Source: Modicisalibacter sp049808615
GTDB taxonomy: Bacteria; Pseudomonadota; Gammaproteobacteria; Pseudomonadales; Halomonadaceae
DNA length: 64,000 nucleotides
Direction of reading: 5' to 3'
NCBI RefSeq assembly: GCF_049808615.1
Contig: NZ_JBNCAN010000015.1
Location: 42,277 to 106,276, forward strand
The position numbers and the translations under genes are program-made. Below the pieces are notes generated by a model. It did no database searches. It saw nothing but the letters and a program-made list of their open reading frames with translations, and was not told where the DNA came from. Position 1 is the stretch's first letter. Each line of letters starts with the position of its first letter. This document shows, in pieces, positions 8,770-16,910 of the stretch.

Positions 8770-8903
8770 TGTGGCGTTCGCCAGACGCCACTATCCATTG
8801 CAGAGAAGGCTGATCACAGTATCGAATTCTTTGCCATGGTTATCTCCTCATCATGCTAGTCACGGTCTTATGCGGCGACTCCGATAGAGTCGCCGCTTTT
8901 TTT
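8770..8903 (+). ncRNA. Candidate Fur-regulated small RNA, PrrF/RyhB-type
   Basis: About 134 nt, from the predicted start to the end of an intrinsic terminator, with no open reading frame of note. It opens with a perfect hairpin (8771-8777 pairs with 8785-8791). An unpaired-looking core at 8840-8867 contains ctcctcatcatgctagtc, complementary to purine-rich ribosome-binding sites. From memory this core closely resembles that of Pseudomonas PrrF (iron-sparing sRNA, Rfam PrrF family). Expected role: under iron starvation, repress mRNAs of iron-containing proteins by base pairing. Alternative: an AEC-gene 3' untranslated region with a chance Fur match. The similarity has not been computed. Confidence 0.65.
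8872..8903 (+). terminator. Rho-independent terminator of the candidate sRNA
   Basis: Perfect 10-base stem: gcggcgactc (8872-8881) and gagtcgccgc (8887-8896), a five-base loop, then seven T residues (8897-8903). Oriented on the plus strand only. Confidence 0.92.
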
Positions 8904-8921
8904 ATCCCATGAATTACGCCA

Positions 8922-9878
8922 TCAATTGCGCCGATCCCCTGAGGCGCCACCGCGAATGGCAAAAGCGCTATTGTCCGCCCGCTCACCGGGCCAGGGCGCG
9001 CGTTGGTGAAAGCGCTCCCGCAGTAACGCCGCCAAGGCCTCGACCGCAGGCCGCGAGTCCTTGGCGATGCTGCGCCCGAAATAGAGCTTGGCTTCGCCGC
9101 CGATCAAGGTTGGCAGGCCGTCATTTTCGTCCAGCACTCGCATCGCCGGGGTCAGGCGCTGACGATCGAGAATGCCGATGGCAAGCCCCGCCTCCACTGC
9201 CGTCTCCAGAGCGTGAATGCTGGTGCAGGTGAATACCGCATACCAGGAACGCCCCATCGCTTCCAGCGCTTCGAGTCCCAGGGCGCGATAGGGGCAGTTC
9301 ACCGGGTGCAGCGCCAGGGGCAAGGGCTGTTCGCCATCGATTCGCGCCTCTCGAGCAGCGGCCCACACCGGTGCGGTACGCCACATGGGCTCCCCCCCGC
9401 GTAAGCGATTTTGTCGATCGAGCAATACCGCCAGCGCCAGCTCGCCTCGCTCGAGCAGATGGGTAAGCTCGCCGCTGGTCGCCGTGACGGCCTCTAACAA
9501 TACATCCGGGTGAGTCGCCAGAAACTCCGGTAACACCTGGCCCACCAGTTCGCGAGCGTAGTCTTCCGGCAACCCAAAACGCACCTTGCCACTCAAGCCG
9601 CGCCCGGTGAAACGTGCCAGCAGGTTATCGTGCTGACGCAAAAGCTCTCGGGCCTCACGCAGCAATGTTTCTCCGGTGGGGGTGGGGCTAACGCCGCGGG
9701 CACCACGAAACAATAGCCGCGTGCCCAGGCGCTCCTCCAGACGCTTGATCTGCATGCTGATGGCGCTGATGGTGCGATGACGCTGTTCCGCCGCCGCCGC
9801 CAGAGTGCCTAGCTGAGTGACGATCACGAAACTGCGCAATGACTCAAGATCCAACGCTCCCAACGAGACTTCAGACAT
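8922..9878 (-). CDS. LysR family transcriptional regulator
   Basis: A 318-residue LysR-type regulator: N-terminal winged helix (about residues 8-67, LRSFVIVTQLGTLAAAAE then RTISAISMQIKRLEERLG) and a substrate-binding effector domain. ATG 9878 follows TGGAG at suitable spacing; a longer in-frame start at 9956 would overlap the intergenic control region. It is divergent from the EamA transporter gene at 9972, 93 bases away, which makes that transporter its most likely target. The effector is unknown. Confidence 0.88.
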   Translation of the reverse strand: MSEVSLGALDLESLRSFVIVTQLGTLAAAAEQRHRTISAISMQIKRLEERLGTRLLFRGARGVSPTPTGETLLREARELLRQHDNLLARFTGRGLSGKVRFGLPEDYARELVGQVLPEFLATHPDVLLEAVTATSGELTHLLERGELALAVLLDRQNRLRGGEPMWRTAPVWAAAREARIDGEQPLPLALHPVNCPYRALGLEALEAMGRSWYAVFTCTSIHALETAVEAGLAIGILDRQRLTPAMRVLDENDGLPTLIGGEAKLYFGRSIAKDSRPAVEALAALLRERFHQRAPWPGERADNSAFAIRGGASGDRRN

Positions 9879-9971
9879 ATTGAAGGCTCCATGCAATAAA
9901 TATCGATTCCTTGAATACTTTATAAGGTCCAGACTTGCCTCGCTACCATTCATCAACGAGGGAGGCTGTTC

Positions 9972-11081
9972 ATGTCAGACACTTATCGGCGCGAGCAGCA
10001 TCTCGCGTTGCCAACATCGTCCATCAAGTGGCCGTTGACCAGTGCCGTCGTGGCCACGGGATTCGTGCTGTGCTGGAGCAGTGGCTTCGTGGGTAGCCGT
10101 CTGGCGGTGGCGGTGGACACGCCACCGGTGGCGCTCTATGCCTGGCGTTTTGCCCTGGCCACGGCGCTGGCAGGACTGTGGTGGCTGTTCAGCACGCTGC
10201 GTCGCGGCGGCGAGACCGTCGGCTGGCGCGCCCTGACGCGGGAAGCAGCGAGCGGTAGCCTGACCATGGGGTTCTATCTGCTGGCCATGTTGCTGGGCAT
10301 CCAGCAGGGTGTGAGCGCTGGAGTGGCGGCGCTGGTCGGCGCCCTGCAGCCTCTTTTAGCGGCGGCGCTGGCCGCCCTGTGGCTGCGTGAGATGAGCTCC
10401 CGCGCCCAGTGGCTGGGCATGCTGGTGGCGACCCTGGGCGCCGGTCTTTGCGTGCTGGACGATGCTCAGGGCATGGGTGGCGCAACGCCCTGGGCCTATC
10501 TACTGCCGGTGTTGGCGGTGGGCGCGGTGACCCTGGGCAGCCTGATGACGCCCCGGCCCGATGAGCGCATCCTGTCCCTGCCGGCGCGCCTGACCGTGCA
10601 GCTGGCCACCACCACGGTGTTGTTCTTTGTTGCCGCCGGATTGCTCGAGGGCGGCGATCTGGCGCCGCCAGCCCCGACCCTGGACAATGCCTTGATCATT
10701 GCTTTTCTGGTGGTACTGGCGACCTTTGGCGGTTACGGCTTTTTCGTGAAGGGACTTTCGCACTTTGGAGTGACGCGGCTTTCGACGCTGATCTATCTGA
10801 CGCCTGCGGTGACCATGGGCTGGGCGGCGCTGATGTTCGGCGAGCTGCCCGGCCTGCTGGGGCTTGCGGGTATGGCGGTGGTGGCGCTAGGCGTGCTGCA
10901 GGCGCTGCGCGCTCGGCCGCACAACCGGAGCGGCGCCAACATACGCGCGCCTAGACGCGAACCCGCAGCACCCCAGGGCTATGCGACGCGGGTGAAGATC
11001 AAGTCCCAGACGCCGTGGCCGAGCCGCTCGCCGCGCGCTTCGAACTTGGTCAATGGGCGAAATTCAGGTCGCGACACATAA
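9972..11081 (+). CDS. EamA/DMT family exporter
   Basis: A 369-residue ten-helix drug/metabolite transporter, two EamA repeats (about residues 20-150 and 165-310). GSRLAVAVDTPPVALYAWRF near the N-terminus is typical of the amino-acid/metabolite efflux branch. ATG 9972 is preceded by GAGGGAGG. The last about 50 residues (arginine-rich, after RARPHNRSG) have no family counterpart and 103 bases of them are antisense to trmB, so the protein tail may be a by-product of a lost stop. Probable control by the divergent LysR gene. Substrate not assignable. Confidence 0.87.
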   Translation: MSDTYRREQHLALPTSSIKWPLTSAVVATGFVLCWSSGFVGSRLAVAVDTPPVALYAWRFALATALAGLWWLFSTLRRGGETVGWRALTREAASGSLTMGFYLLAMLLGIQQGVSAGVAALVGALQPLLAAALAALWLREMSSRAQWLGMLVATLGAGLCVLDDAQGMGGATPWAYLLPVLAVGAVTLGSLMTPRPDERILSLPARLTVQLATTTVLFFVAAGLLEGGDLAPPAPTLDNALIIAFLVVLATFGGYGFFVKGLSHFGVTRLSTLIYLTPAVTMGWAALMFGELPGLLGLAGMAVVALGVLQALRARPHNRSGANIRAPRREPAAPQGYATRVKIKSQTPWPSRSPRASNLVNGRNSGRDT

Positions 11082-11743
11082 GGTGACGTCTGCGCCTCGG
11101 CGGTGTTGCGATAGCCCGGGGCGTTTTTCATCACCTCGGCCATGAATTCGGCGTAGGCTTCCCAGTCGGTTGCCATGTGCAGCACACCGCCGGGTTTCAG
11201 CCGTGTGCGCACCAGTTCGACGAAGGCCGGTTGGACGATACGCCGCTTGTGGTGCTTCTTCTTCGGCCAGGGATCGGGGAAGAACAGCTGTACCGCATCG
11301 AGGCTGGCCTCCGGGAGGCAGCGGGAAAACACCTCCAGTGCATCGTCGCGGTAGACTCGCAGGTTGGTCAGGCCGCGCTTGTCGGCCTCGTCGAGCAGCT
11401 TGCCGACGCCGGGTGCATGCACTTCGATGCCGATGAAGTCCGTTTCAGGATGTGCTTCGGCCTGTTCGACCAGCGATGCCCCCATGCCGAAACCAATCTC
11501 CACTATGCGCCGATGCGCCGAGCGAGCGAACAGGCGATCCAGATCCTGCAACCCCTCCTCTACGCTCAATCCCCAGCGTGGCCAGACCTCTTCCAAGCCG
11601 CGCGTCTGGGCAGCGGTCATACGCCCGGCGCGAAGCACATAACTCTTCACGCCCCGCTTTGGTCGTGGATTAACCTCAGCATTGCTATTCGTTGCGTCAC
11701 TCAAACCAGCTTCACTCATACGACGTTCTTGCGAATCAGGCAT
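10979..11743 (-). CDS. trmB: tRNA (guanine-N7-)-methyltransferase
   Basis: A 254-residue enzyme that makes 7-methylguanosine at position 46 of tRNA using S-adenosylmethionine. The SAM site is VEIGFGMGASLVEQ, and the TrmB signature FFPDPWPKKKHHKRR is complete. A roughly 30-residue polar N-terminal extension precedes the core, as in other gammaproteobacterial TrmB. The ATG at 11743 lies within the 3' end of thiG (8-base overlap), so the two are probably translated together; an internal start at 11719 is possible. The 3' end overlaps the convergent EamA gene. Confidence 0.95.
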   Translation of the reverse strand: MPDSQERRMSEAGLSDATNSNAEVNPRPKRGVKSYVLRAGRMTAAQTRGLEEVWPRWGLSVEEGLQDLDRLFARSAHRRIVEIGFGMGASLVEQAEAHPETDFIGIEVHAPGVGKLLDEADKRGLTNLRVYRDDALEVFSRCLPEASLDAVQLFFPDPWPKKKHHKRRIVQPAFVELVRTRLKPGGVLHMATDWEAYAEFMAEVMKNAPGYRNTAEAQTSPYVSRPEFRPLTKFEARGERLGHGVWDLIFTRVA

Positions 11744-12533
11744 TGATACGCCCGGCCATGGGAGATGATGCCTCGGCGTACTGCCGACGCGGCATGCGCC
11801 CGGCGAGAAACGCCTCGCGCCCCGCCTCGATAGCTTTTTTCATCGCACCGGCCATGACGATCGGCTGGCGGGAGTGGGCGATCGCCGAATTCATGAGCAC
11901 GCCGGAGCACCCCATCTCCATGGCCAGCGCCGCATCGGAGGCAGTACCGATACCCGCATCCACCAGAATCGGCACTTCGGCATTCTCGAGAATGATGGCC
12001 AGGGTGTGCGGGTTGAGCAGCCCATTACCGGAACCGATCAACGAGCCCAGCGGCATGACCGCGCAGCAGCCGATCTTCTCGAGCTCCTTGGCCACGATCG
12101 GATCGTCGCTGGTATAGGCCATGACATCGAAGCCGTCGCGGATCAGCTCCTCGGCGGCCTTGAGGGTCTCGACCACGTTGGGATAGAGCGTGCTGTCCTC
12201 GGCCAGCACCTCGAGCTTGACCAGGTTGTGGCCATCAAGCAGTTCCCGAGCCAGCTTGCAGGTACGCACCGCTTCCCGGGCGTTATAGCAGCCGGCGGTA
12301 TTGGGCAGCAGGGTATAACGCTTCGGTGGTATGGCATCGAGCAGGCTTGGCTCATTCGCGTCCTGCCCGAGGTTGGTGCGGCGCACCGCAAAGGTCACCA
12401 CCTCGGTGCCACTGGCGGCGATGGCGGCCTTGGCCTCGTCGTAATCCTTGTACCGCCCGGTCCCCACCAGCAGGCGGGAGGTGAACTCGCGACCAGCGAC
12501 GGTCCAAGACTGATCGATTGATTGTGTTGACAT
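11736..12533 (-). CDS. thiG: Thiazole synthase
   Basis: A 265-residue ThiG, a TIM-barrel enzyme that joins deoxyxylulose phosphate, dehydroglycine and the sulfur of ThiS thiocarboxylate to form the thiazole of thiamine. Diagnostic stretches: LLVGTGRYKDY at the start, NTAGCYNA, the catalytic lysine in NLVKLEVL and the C-terminal phosphate loop DAGIGTASDAALAMEMG. It is downstream of thiS (27 bases) and overlaps trmB. The substrate deoxyxylulose 5-phosphate is made by Dxs, encoded elsewhere in this window at 55.8-57.7 kb. Confidence 0.97.
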   Translation of the reverse strand: MSTQSIDQSWTVAGREFTSRLLVGTGRYKDYDEAKAAIAASGTEVVTFAVRRTNLGQDANEPSLLDAIPPKRYTLLPNTAGCYNAREAVRTCKLARELLDGHNLVKLEVLAEDSTLYPNVVETLKAAEELIRDGFDVMAYTSDDPIVAKELEKIGCCAVMPLGSLIGSGNGLLNPHTLAIILENAEVPILVDAGIGTASDAALAMEMGCSGVLMNSAIAHSRQPIVMAGAMKKAIEAGREAFLAGRMPRRQYAEASSPMAGRINA

Positions 12534-12559
12534 GATGACCTCCTGTATGGCAGCGACAA

Positions 12560-12760
12560 TCAGCCACCACCAATGGCATGGACGATCTCAACACGATCGC
12601 CGTCACTCAGATAAAGCGCGGCATGCTGGCTTCGGGGCACGATCTCTTCATTGACCTCGACGGCAATGCGCCGCCCCGCCAGGCCCAACGAATTGATCAG
12701 CTCGCTTACCGTGGACGCACGCTCGAAAGCTCGGGCCTCACCGTTAAGCTGAATTTGCAT
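12560..12760 (-). CDS. thiS: Sulfur carrier protein ThiS
   Basis: A 66-residue ubiquitin-like sulfur carrier ending in the essential Gly-Gly (VHAIGGG), whose C-terminal glycine is adenylated and thiocarboxylated. N-terminus MQIQLNGEARAF is the usual beta-grasp start. ATG 12760 follows TGCGGAGGTCGTC, a strong ribosome-binding site; an upstream in-frame start (12826) has none. First gene of thiS-thiG-trmB. The 62 bases upstream are too short for a TPP riboswitch and show none. Confidence 0.95.
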   Translation of the reverse strand: MQIQLNGEARAFERASTVSELINSLGLAGRRIAVEVNEEIVPRSQHAALYLSDGDRVEIVHAIGGG

Positions 12761-12793
12761 GACGACCTCCGCACAGGCTGCCGATGGATGAAT

Positions 12794-12807
12794 CCGCAAA
12801 ATTGCGG
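12794..12807. other. Small palindrome between AGCS symporter and thiS
   Basis: CCGCAA (12794-12799) and TTGCGG (12802-12807) form a perfect short hairpin in the 62-base gap between the symporter stop and the thiS start. There is no T-run after it. It may be a weak terminator or an operator. Confidence 0.3.
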
Positions 12808-12822
12808 GCCAATAGTGTACCG

Positions 12823-14322
12823 TCAAACCGTGCTATCGACACCCTTCTGATTCGGCGGCCATACATCGCCATCGACCAGTTCGGGCCTCTTGAGCACCTT
12901 GGGATCGAAGACCGGCTCATCGTTTCCTTCGCGACGCTGGCGCTCGTAGTCCTTGAGCAGCAGAAGACCGACGGGCGAAAGTAGTAGAATGGCGATCAGG
13001 TTGGTGGTGGCCATCAGGCCCATGGAAAGGTCGGCGAAATTCCACACGAAGGAGAGCTGGGCCACCGAGCCGATCATCACCATGGCCAGTACCACCCAGC
13101 GAAAGATGTGATCCGCCTTCCTGGCATGGCCGCGAAAGAGGTATTCGATGTTGACCGAGGAGAAGGAGTAGTTGGCCAGTACCGAAGTATAGGCAAAGAA
13201 CAGAATGATAATGGCGATGAATATCTCACCGAAATAGCCGAGATGATCGACCATGGCGTCTTGGGTCAGCTTGATGCCTTCGATGGACGATCCGGCGGCA
13301 TTGCTCAACAGCTCGTCATAGACCCCGGACATCAGGATCACCACCGCGGTGCAGGTACACACCACGATCGTGTCCACGAACACGCCGAAAGATTGTACCA
13401 GGCCCTGGGCGGCCGGATGTTTGACGCTGGCCTGGGCGGCGGCGTTGGGGGTGGAGCCCATGCCAGCCTCGTTGGAGAAGAGTCCGCGCTTGATGCCGTT
13501 CTCCATGGCTACCTTGATCGAATAGCCCACCGCGCCGCCGACCGCCGGGCCATAGCCGAAGGCGCTCTTGACGATCAGCGTCAACATGTCCGGCACCGCG
13601 GTGAAATTGGTGAACAGGACCCATAGCGCGATGAGCAGATAGGCGATGGCCATAGCCGGCACGATCTTCTCGGCGGTGCGGGCCACCGACTTCAGGCCAC
13701 CGAAGATGACGATCGCCACCAGCACCACCAATACCAAACCGGTGATCCAATTGGGCACGCCGAAGGCTCCATTCATGGCCTGAGCGATGGTATTGGACTG
13801 CGCCGCGTTGAAGGCGAGCCCGTAGGCGATGATCAGAAACACCGCGAACAGGGCCCCCAGCCAGCGCCAGCCCAGGCCGCGTTCGATATAGTAGGCGGGG
13901 CCGCCACGAAACACGCCGTCTTCGTTGGCATGCTTGTAGAGCTGGGCCAGGGACGACTCGATGAAGGCGGTGGCGAAGCCCACCAGGGCGGTGACCCACA
14001 TCCAGAAGATCGCCCCGGGCCCGCCGATCCACAAGGCGATGGCCACTCCTGCCAGATTGCCGGTGCCGAGGCGCGCCGCCATCGAGGTGGCGAATGCCTG
14101 GAAACCGCTAACGCCTCCGTTGGCTCCCCGGGCGGTCACCGTCACCTTGGCCATGTGCCGGAACATCCGGAACTGCATGCCGCGGGTCATGACCGTGAAG
14201 AACAGTCCGGCCCCCAACAGCAGGTAGACCAGGATGTAGCTCCAGATGAAATCGCTGATCGGGTTCATGACGGCATAGATGCCATCGCGCAAAGGTTCGA
14301 TGAATGAAAGTAAGGCTTCCAT
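12823..14322 (-). CDS. AGCS family sodium:alanine/glycine symporter
   Basis: A 499-residue inner-membrane symporter of the alanine-or-glycine:cation family (PF01235) with about 11 helices. Family hallmarks are present: GGVSGFQAFATSMAARLGTGNLAGVA (the segment around the Na+ and substrate sites), FRGGPAYYIERGLG and GIKRGLFSNEAGMGS. ATG 14322 follows AGGAG; the in-frame extension to 14397 has no such site. It brings in alanine, glycine or related amino acids with Na+, in keeping with a halophile's sodium economy. Not clearly co-transcribed with thiS, which follows 62 bases downstream. Confidence 0.94.
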   Translation of the reverse strand: MEALLSFIEPLRDGIYAVMNPISDFIWSYILVYLLLGAGLFFTVMTRGMQFRMFRHMAKVTVTARGANGGVSGFQAFATSMAARLGTGNLAGVAIALWIGGPGAIFWMWVTALVGFATAFIESSLAQLYKHANEDGVFRGGPAYYIERGLGWRWLGALFAVFLIIAYGLAFNAAQSNTIAQAMNGAFGVPNWITGLVLVVLVAIVIFGGLKSVARTAEKIVPAMAIAYLLIALWVLFTNFTAVPDMLTLIVKSAFGYGPAVGGAVGYSIKVAMENGIKRGLFSNEAGMGSTPNAAAQASVKHPAAQGLVQSFGVFVDTIVVCTCTAVVILMSGVYDELLSNAAGSSIEGIKLTQDAMVDHLGYFGEIFIAIIILFFAYTSVLANYSFSSVNIEYLFRGHARKADHIFRWVVLAMVMIGSVAQLSFVWNFADLSMGLMATTNLIAILLLSPVGLLLLKDYERQRREGNDEPVFDPKVLKRPELVDGDVWPPNQKGVDSTV

Positions 14323-14467
14323 GGCATTATTCTCCTGATTTTTCCTAGGCCCGATCCAAAGGATAGCGGCGCGAGCGGCATCGCGAAATACCGCCAAGAA
14401 AATGTTTTTGTCGACACGTACTTAACAGGAAAACCCAGGATGGACAGACACATCGAGGAGTGTTGCT

Positions 14468-14863
14468 ATGCGAGAACGTACTAGCTGGATCGCCACGGCG
14501 TTGAGTGGCTGCGTGGTGGTACTGGCCGGCGCCTTCGGCGCTCATGGTCTGGAGGGTCGTGTCAGTGAGCGCCTACTCGCGGCCTTCGAAACCGGGGTGC
14601 GCTATCAGGCCTGGCATACTCTGGCGATTCTGGTAGTGCTGGTCTGGTGTCAGCAGCAGCAACTACGCGGTCAGAAACTCGTGATGGGACTGTGGGGCGC
14701 GGGTATGCTGCTGTTTTCCGGCTCGCTGTATCTGATGACGCTGACCGGCATTCGTACATTGGGCATGATCACCCCCGTGGGAGGCGTACTGCTCATGGCA
14801 GGCTGGTTATCACTGGCCTATACGGTCTGGCGTACCAAGCATCTTGAAAATAGTGAACGCTAG
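14468..14863 (+). CDS. DUF423 family membrane protein (YgdD-like)
   Basis: A 131-residue protein with four predicted membrane helices. The N-terminal segment GAFGAHGLEGRVS and the central FETGVRYQAWH are the DUF423 signature. Function is unknown for the family. ATG 14468 follows CGAGGAGTGTTGCT. Its stop overlaps the convergent thioesterase stop by four bases. Confidence 0.92.
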   Translation: MRERTSWIATALSGCVVVLAGAFGAHGLEGRVSERLLAAFETGVRYQAWHTLAILVVLVWCQQQQLRGQKLVMGLWGAGMLLFSGSLYLMTLTGIRTLGMITPVGGVLLMAGWLSLAYTVWRTKHLENSER

Positions 14864-15279
14864 TCATCATCTCGATCGGGCAGCACATAGGTCGCCGTCA
14901 CGATCGCGACCGGGTCGTTGTCACCGGCGGAGAATAGCTCGACCTCGCCCACCGCGAGTCGCTGCCCCAGTTTGATCACTCGTGCGTTGGCGATCAGATC
15001 GCGATCGCCCCGAGCCCGGCGCAGGAAATGACAATTGAGATCCGTGGTCACCGCCATGGGTTCAGGGCCAATCTGAGCGAGAATCGCCACGTAGAGGCAA
15101 ACATCCGCCAGGCCCATCATGCTGGGGCCGGAAACACAGGCGCCGGGCCGCAGGTGCTCGTCCTCGATGGCCAGGCTCATGGTGGCGCGCATTTCATGAA
15201 CGCCCTCGATGGTGCCCTGACGATGGGGAAAGACCTCATCGAGAAAATCCTCGATGGCGGCAGCGGTCATTACGGTCAT
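14860..15279 (-). CDS. PaaI-type hotdog-fold thioesterase
   Basis: A 139-residue single-domain 4HBT/PaaI-like protein that would hydrolyse acyl-CoA thioesters. The pattern GACVSGPSMMGLADVCLYVAIL followed by TTDLNCHFLRRA follows the hotdog helix and strand with the usual active-site spacing (Asp in the helix). ATG 15279 gives a full-length domain; an upstream in-frame ATG is not needed. Substrate unknown. Convergent and overlapping with the DUF423 gene. Confidence 0.82.
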   Translation of the reverse strand: MTVMTAAAIEDFLDEVFPHRQGTIEGVHEMRATMSLAIEDEHLRPGACVSGPSMMGLADVCLYVAILAQIGPEPMAVTTDLNCHFLRRARGDRDLIANARVIKLGQRLAVGEVELFSAGDNDPVAIVTATYVLPDRDDD

Positions 15280-15482
15280 TGATGTTCTCCCGGCGGCAAC
15301 TTACCAAGGGTTCCAAGATAGCGTAACCGCATAAGGTGTCACAGTCTTTGCAGGACCCCTGTTCCTCGACCCAGTCAACGCAAACGTCGTCAACAGCGTC
15401 TTTTGATTGTAAGAACATATAAAAAACGCTTAGCTATAAAGTCGCTTTTCATGAAGAAACACACCCAAGAAGAAAGGGCGCC

Positions 15483-16910
15483 ATGGACTCCGCTGCGGAA
15501 TCACCTCGAACAACCACTTTTGGCGCTGCCTGGAGCCTATGGGCCCTACTGCTGGGTGTTGGGCTGCTCATGCTGGGCAATGGCTTGCAGGGCAGCCTGC
15601 TCGGTGTCCGTGCGTCTAGCGAAGGCTTCGGCAATACTGTCACCGGCATCGTCATGTCCGCCTATTTTGGCGGTTTCCTGCTCGGTTCTACCCTGACTCC
15701 CCACAAGCTGCGCGATGTCGGACATATACGCGTGTTTGCGGCGCTCGCCTCGATCACCTCAGTGGCCATCCTGGTGCATGTCATGTACGTCGACCCCTGG
15801 GTGTGGGGCGCCATGCGCTTCGTGACCGGATTCGCCTATGCAGGGTTGTACGTGGTCTCGGAGAGCTGGCTGAACGGTTACGCCTCCAACCGACTGCGCG
15901 GACGCTTGCTGGGTTTCTACATGGTGATCAGCTATTTGGGCCAGGGAGGCGGCCAACTTTTGTTGAACCTGGCCGACCCGGGCGGCGTGCTGCTGTTCCT
16001 GCTGGTGTCGATCCTTGTATCCCTGGCACTGGTGCCAATCCTGCTCAGTTACACACCGCAGCCGGATACCAGCCAGCCCGAGTCCATGAGCCTGATACGC
16101 CTTTGCCGACTCTCCCCACTGGGCACGATCGGGTGTTTACTGAGCGGCATTTCAACGGGTGTCATCCTGGGCATGGGGGCGGTCTTCGCCACCAACAGCG
16201 GCATGACCGTGAATCAAGTGGCGACGTTCATGGGCGCCTTCATTCTCGGGGGCGCGCTTCTGCAATGGCCGATCGGCAAGCTATCGGACAAGAGCGACCG
16301 GCAATGGGTGATTGTTGCAGTGGCCGCTATCGCCATGCTGCTGGCCTTGTTCGGGCTGGGTCATGCCGACTGGTCACCCATGGCGCTGACCTTGCTGGCC
16401 ATCCTGCTGGGTGGCACGACCCTCACGCTCTATTCGCTGTTCCTCGCCTGCGCCAACGATTTCCTGACACCTCACCAGATCGTCACCGCCAGCAGCAGCC
16501 TGGTGTTGGCGCTCGGTATCGGCGCCATTCTCGGCCCGGCCAGCGCGGGGCTGCTGATGGATTGGCTGGGCCCCAATGGCTTCATGTGGGACCTGGCGCT
16601 GATTCACGGCGCCATCGTGGTATTCGGTCTTTTCTGTATCCAGCGCTATCCCAGCGACGCCTCCGAGGAACATGGCCATTACGTCGCCGCATCGCCCGGG
16701 ACGGCAACATTGGGCGCCGCCTGGACCGAAGAGGCCGCCGGCGAGGCGATACAGCTTGAGTTACACTGGATGAGGTCGAAGACAACGCTTGAGATCCCCG
16801 GCTCTGTAATGCAAGAAGCCCTGCCACGCTGTAGTGACAGGGCCTCTTGTTTGACAAGCCCTACAGCGATATCAGCGGCTTATTTCGCCTTTTCCACCGC
16901 CCGCCAGTGA
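15483..16910 (+). CDS. Major facilitator superfamily transporter
   Basis: A 475-residue 12-helix MFS protein of the YcaD-like group. TM 2-3 loop and TM 5 stretches such as RFVTGFAYAGLYVVSESWLNG followed by NRLRGRLLGFYMV are typical. ATG 15483 follows AAGAAAGG. The transporter core ends near residue 400; the last about 65 residues are not hydrophobic, read through a hairpin at 16818-16843 and overlap malate synthase by 31 bases, so the natural stop may have been lost. No substrate can be named. Confidence 0.85.
   Translation: MDSAAESPRTTTFGAAWSLWALLLGVGLLMLGNGLQGSLLGVRASSEGFGNTVTGIVMSAYFGGFLLGSTLTPHKLRDVGHIRVFAALASITSVAILVHVMYVDPWVWGAMRFVTGFAYAGLYVVSESWLNGYASNRLRGRLLGFYMVISYLGQGGGQLLLNLADPGGVLLFLLVSILVSLALVPILLSYTPQPDTSQPESMSLIRLCRLSPLGTIGCLLSGISTGVILGMGAVFATNSGMTVNQVATFMGAFILGGALLQWPIGKLSDKSDRQWVIVAVAAIAMLLALFGLGHADWSPMALTLLAILLGGTTLTLYSLFLACANDFLTPHQIVTASSSLVLALGIGAILGPASAGLLMDWLGPNGFMWDLALIHGAIVVFGLFCIQRYPSDASEEHGHYVAASPGTATLGAAWTEEAAGEAIQLELHWMRSKTTLEIPGSVMQEALPRCSDRASCLTSPTAISAAYFAFSTARQ
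16818..16843. terminator. Hairpin at the 3' end of malate synthase
   Basis: gccctgccac (16818-16827) pairs with gtgacagggc (16834-16843) with one G-U pair on the minus-strand RNA; six-base loop. Only weak T-runs flank it (ttcttg on the minus side, ctcttgttt on the plus side). It can serve both convergent genes but lies inside the MFS reading frame. Confidence 0.55.

Noticed and set aside
8922..9878. LysR gene as the source of the terminator at 8872-8903
   Set aside because: The T-run is on the plus strand only, so the hairpin cannot end LysR transcription on the minus strand.
12761..12822. TPP riboswitch before thiS
   Set aside because: The gap is only 62 bases and lacks the conserved THI-box pattern.
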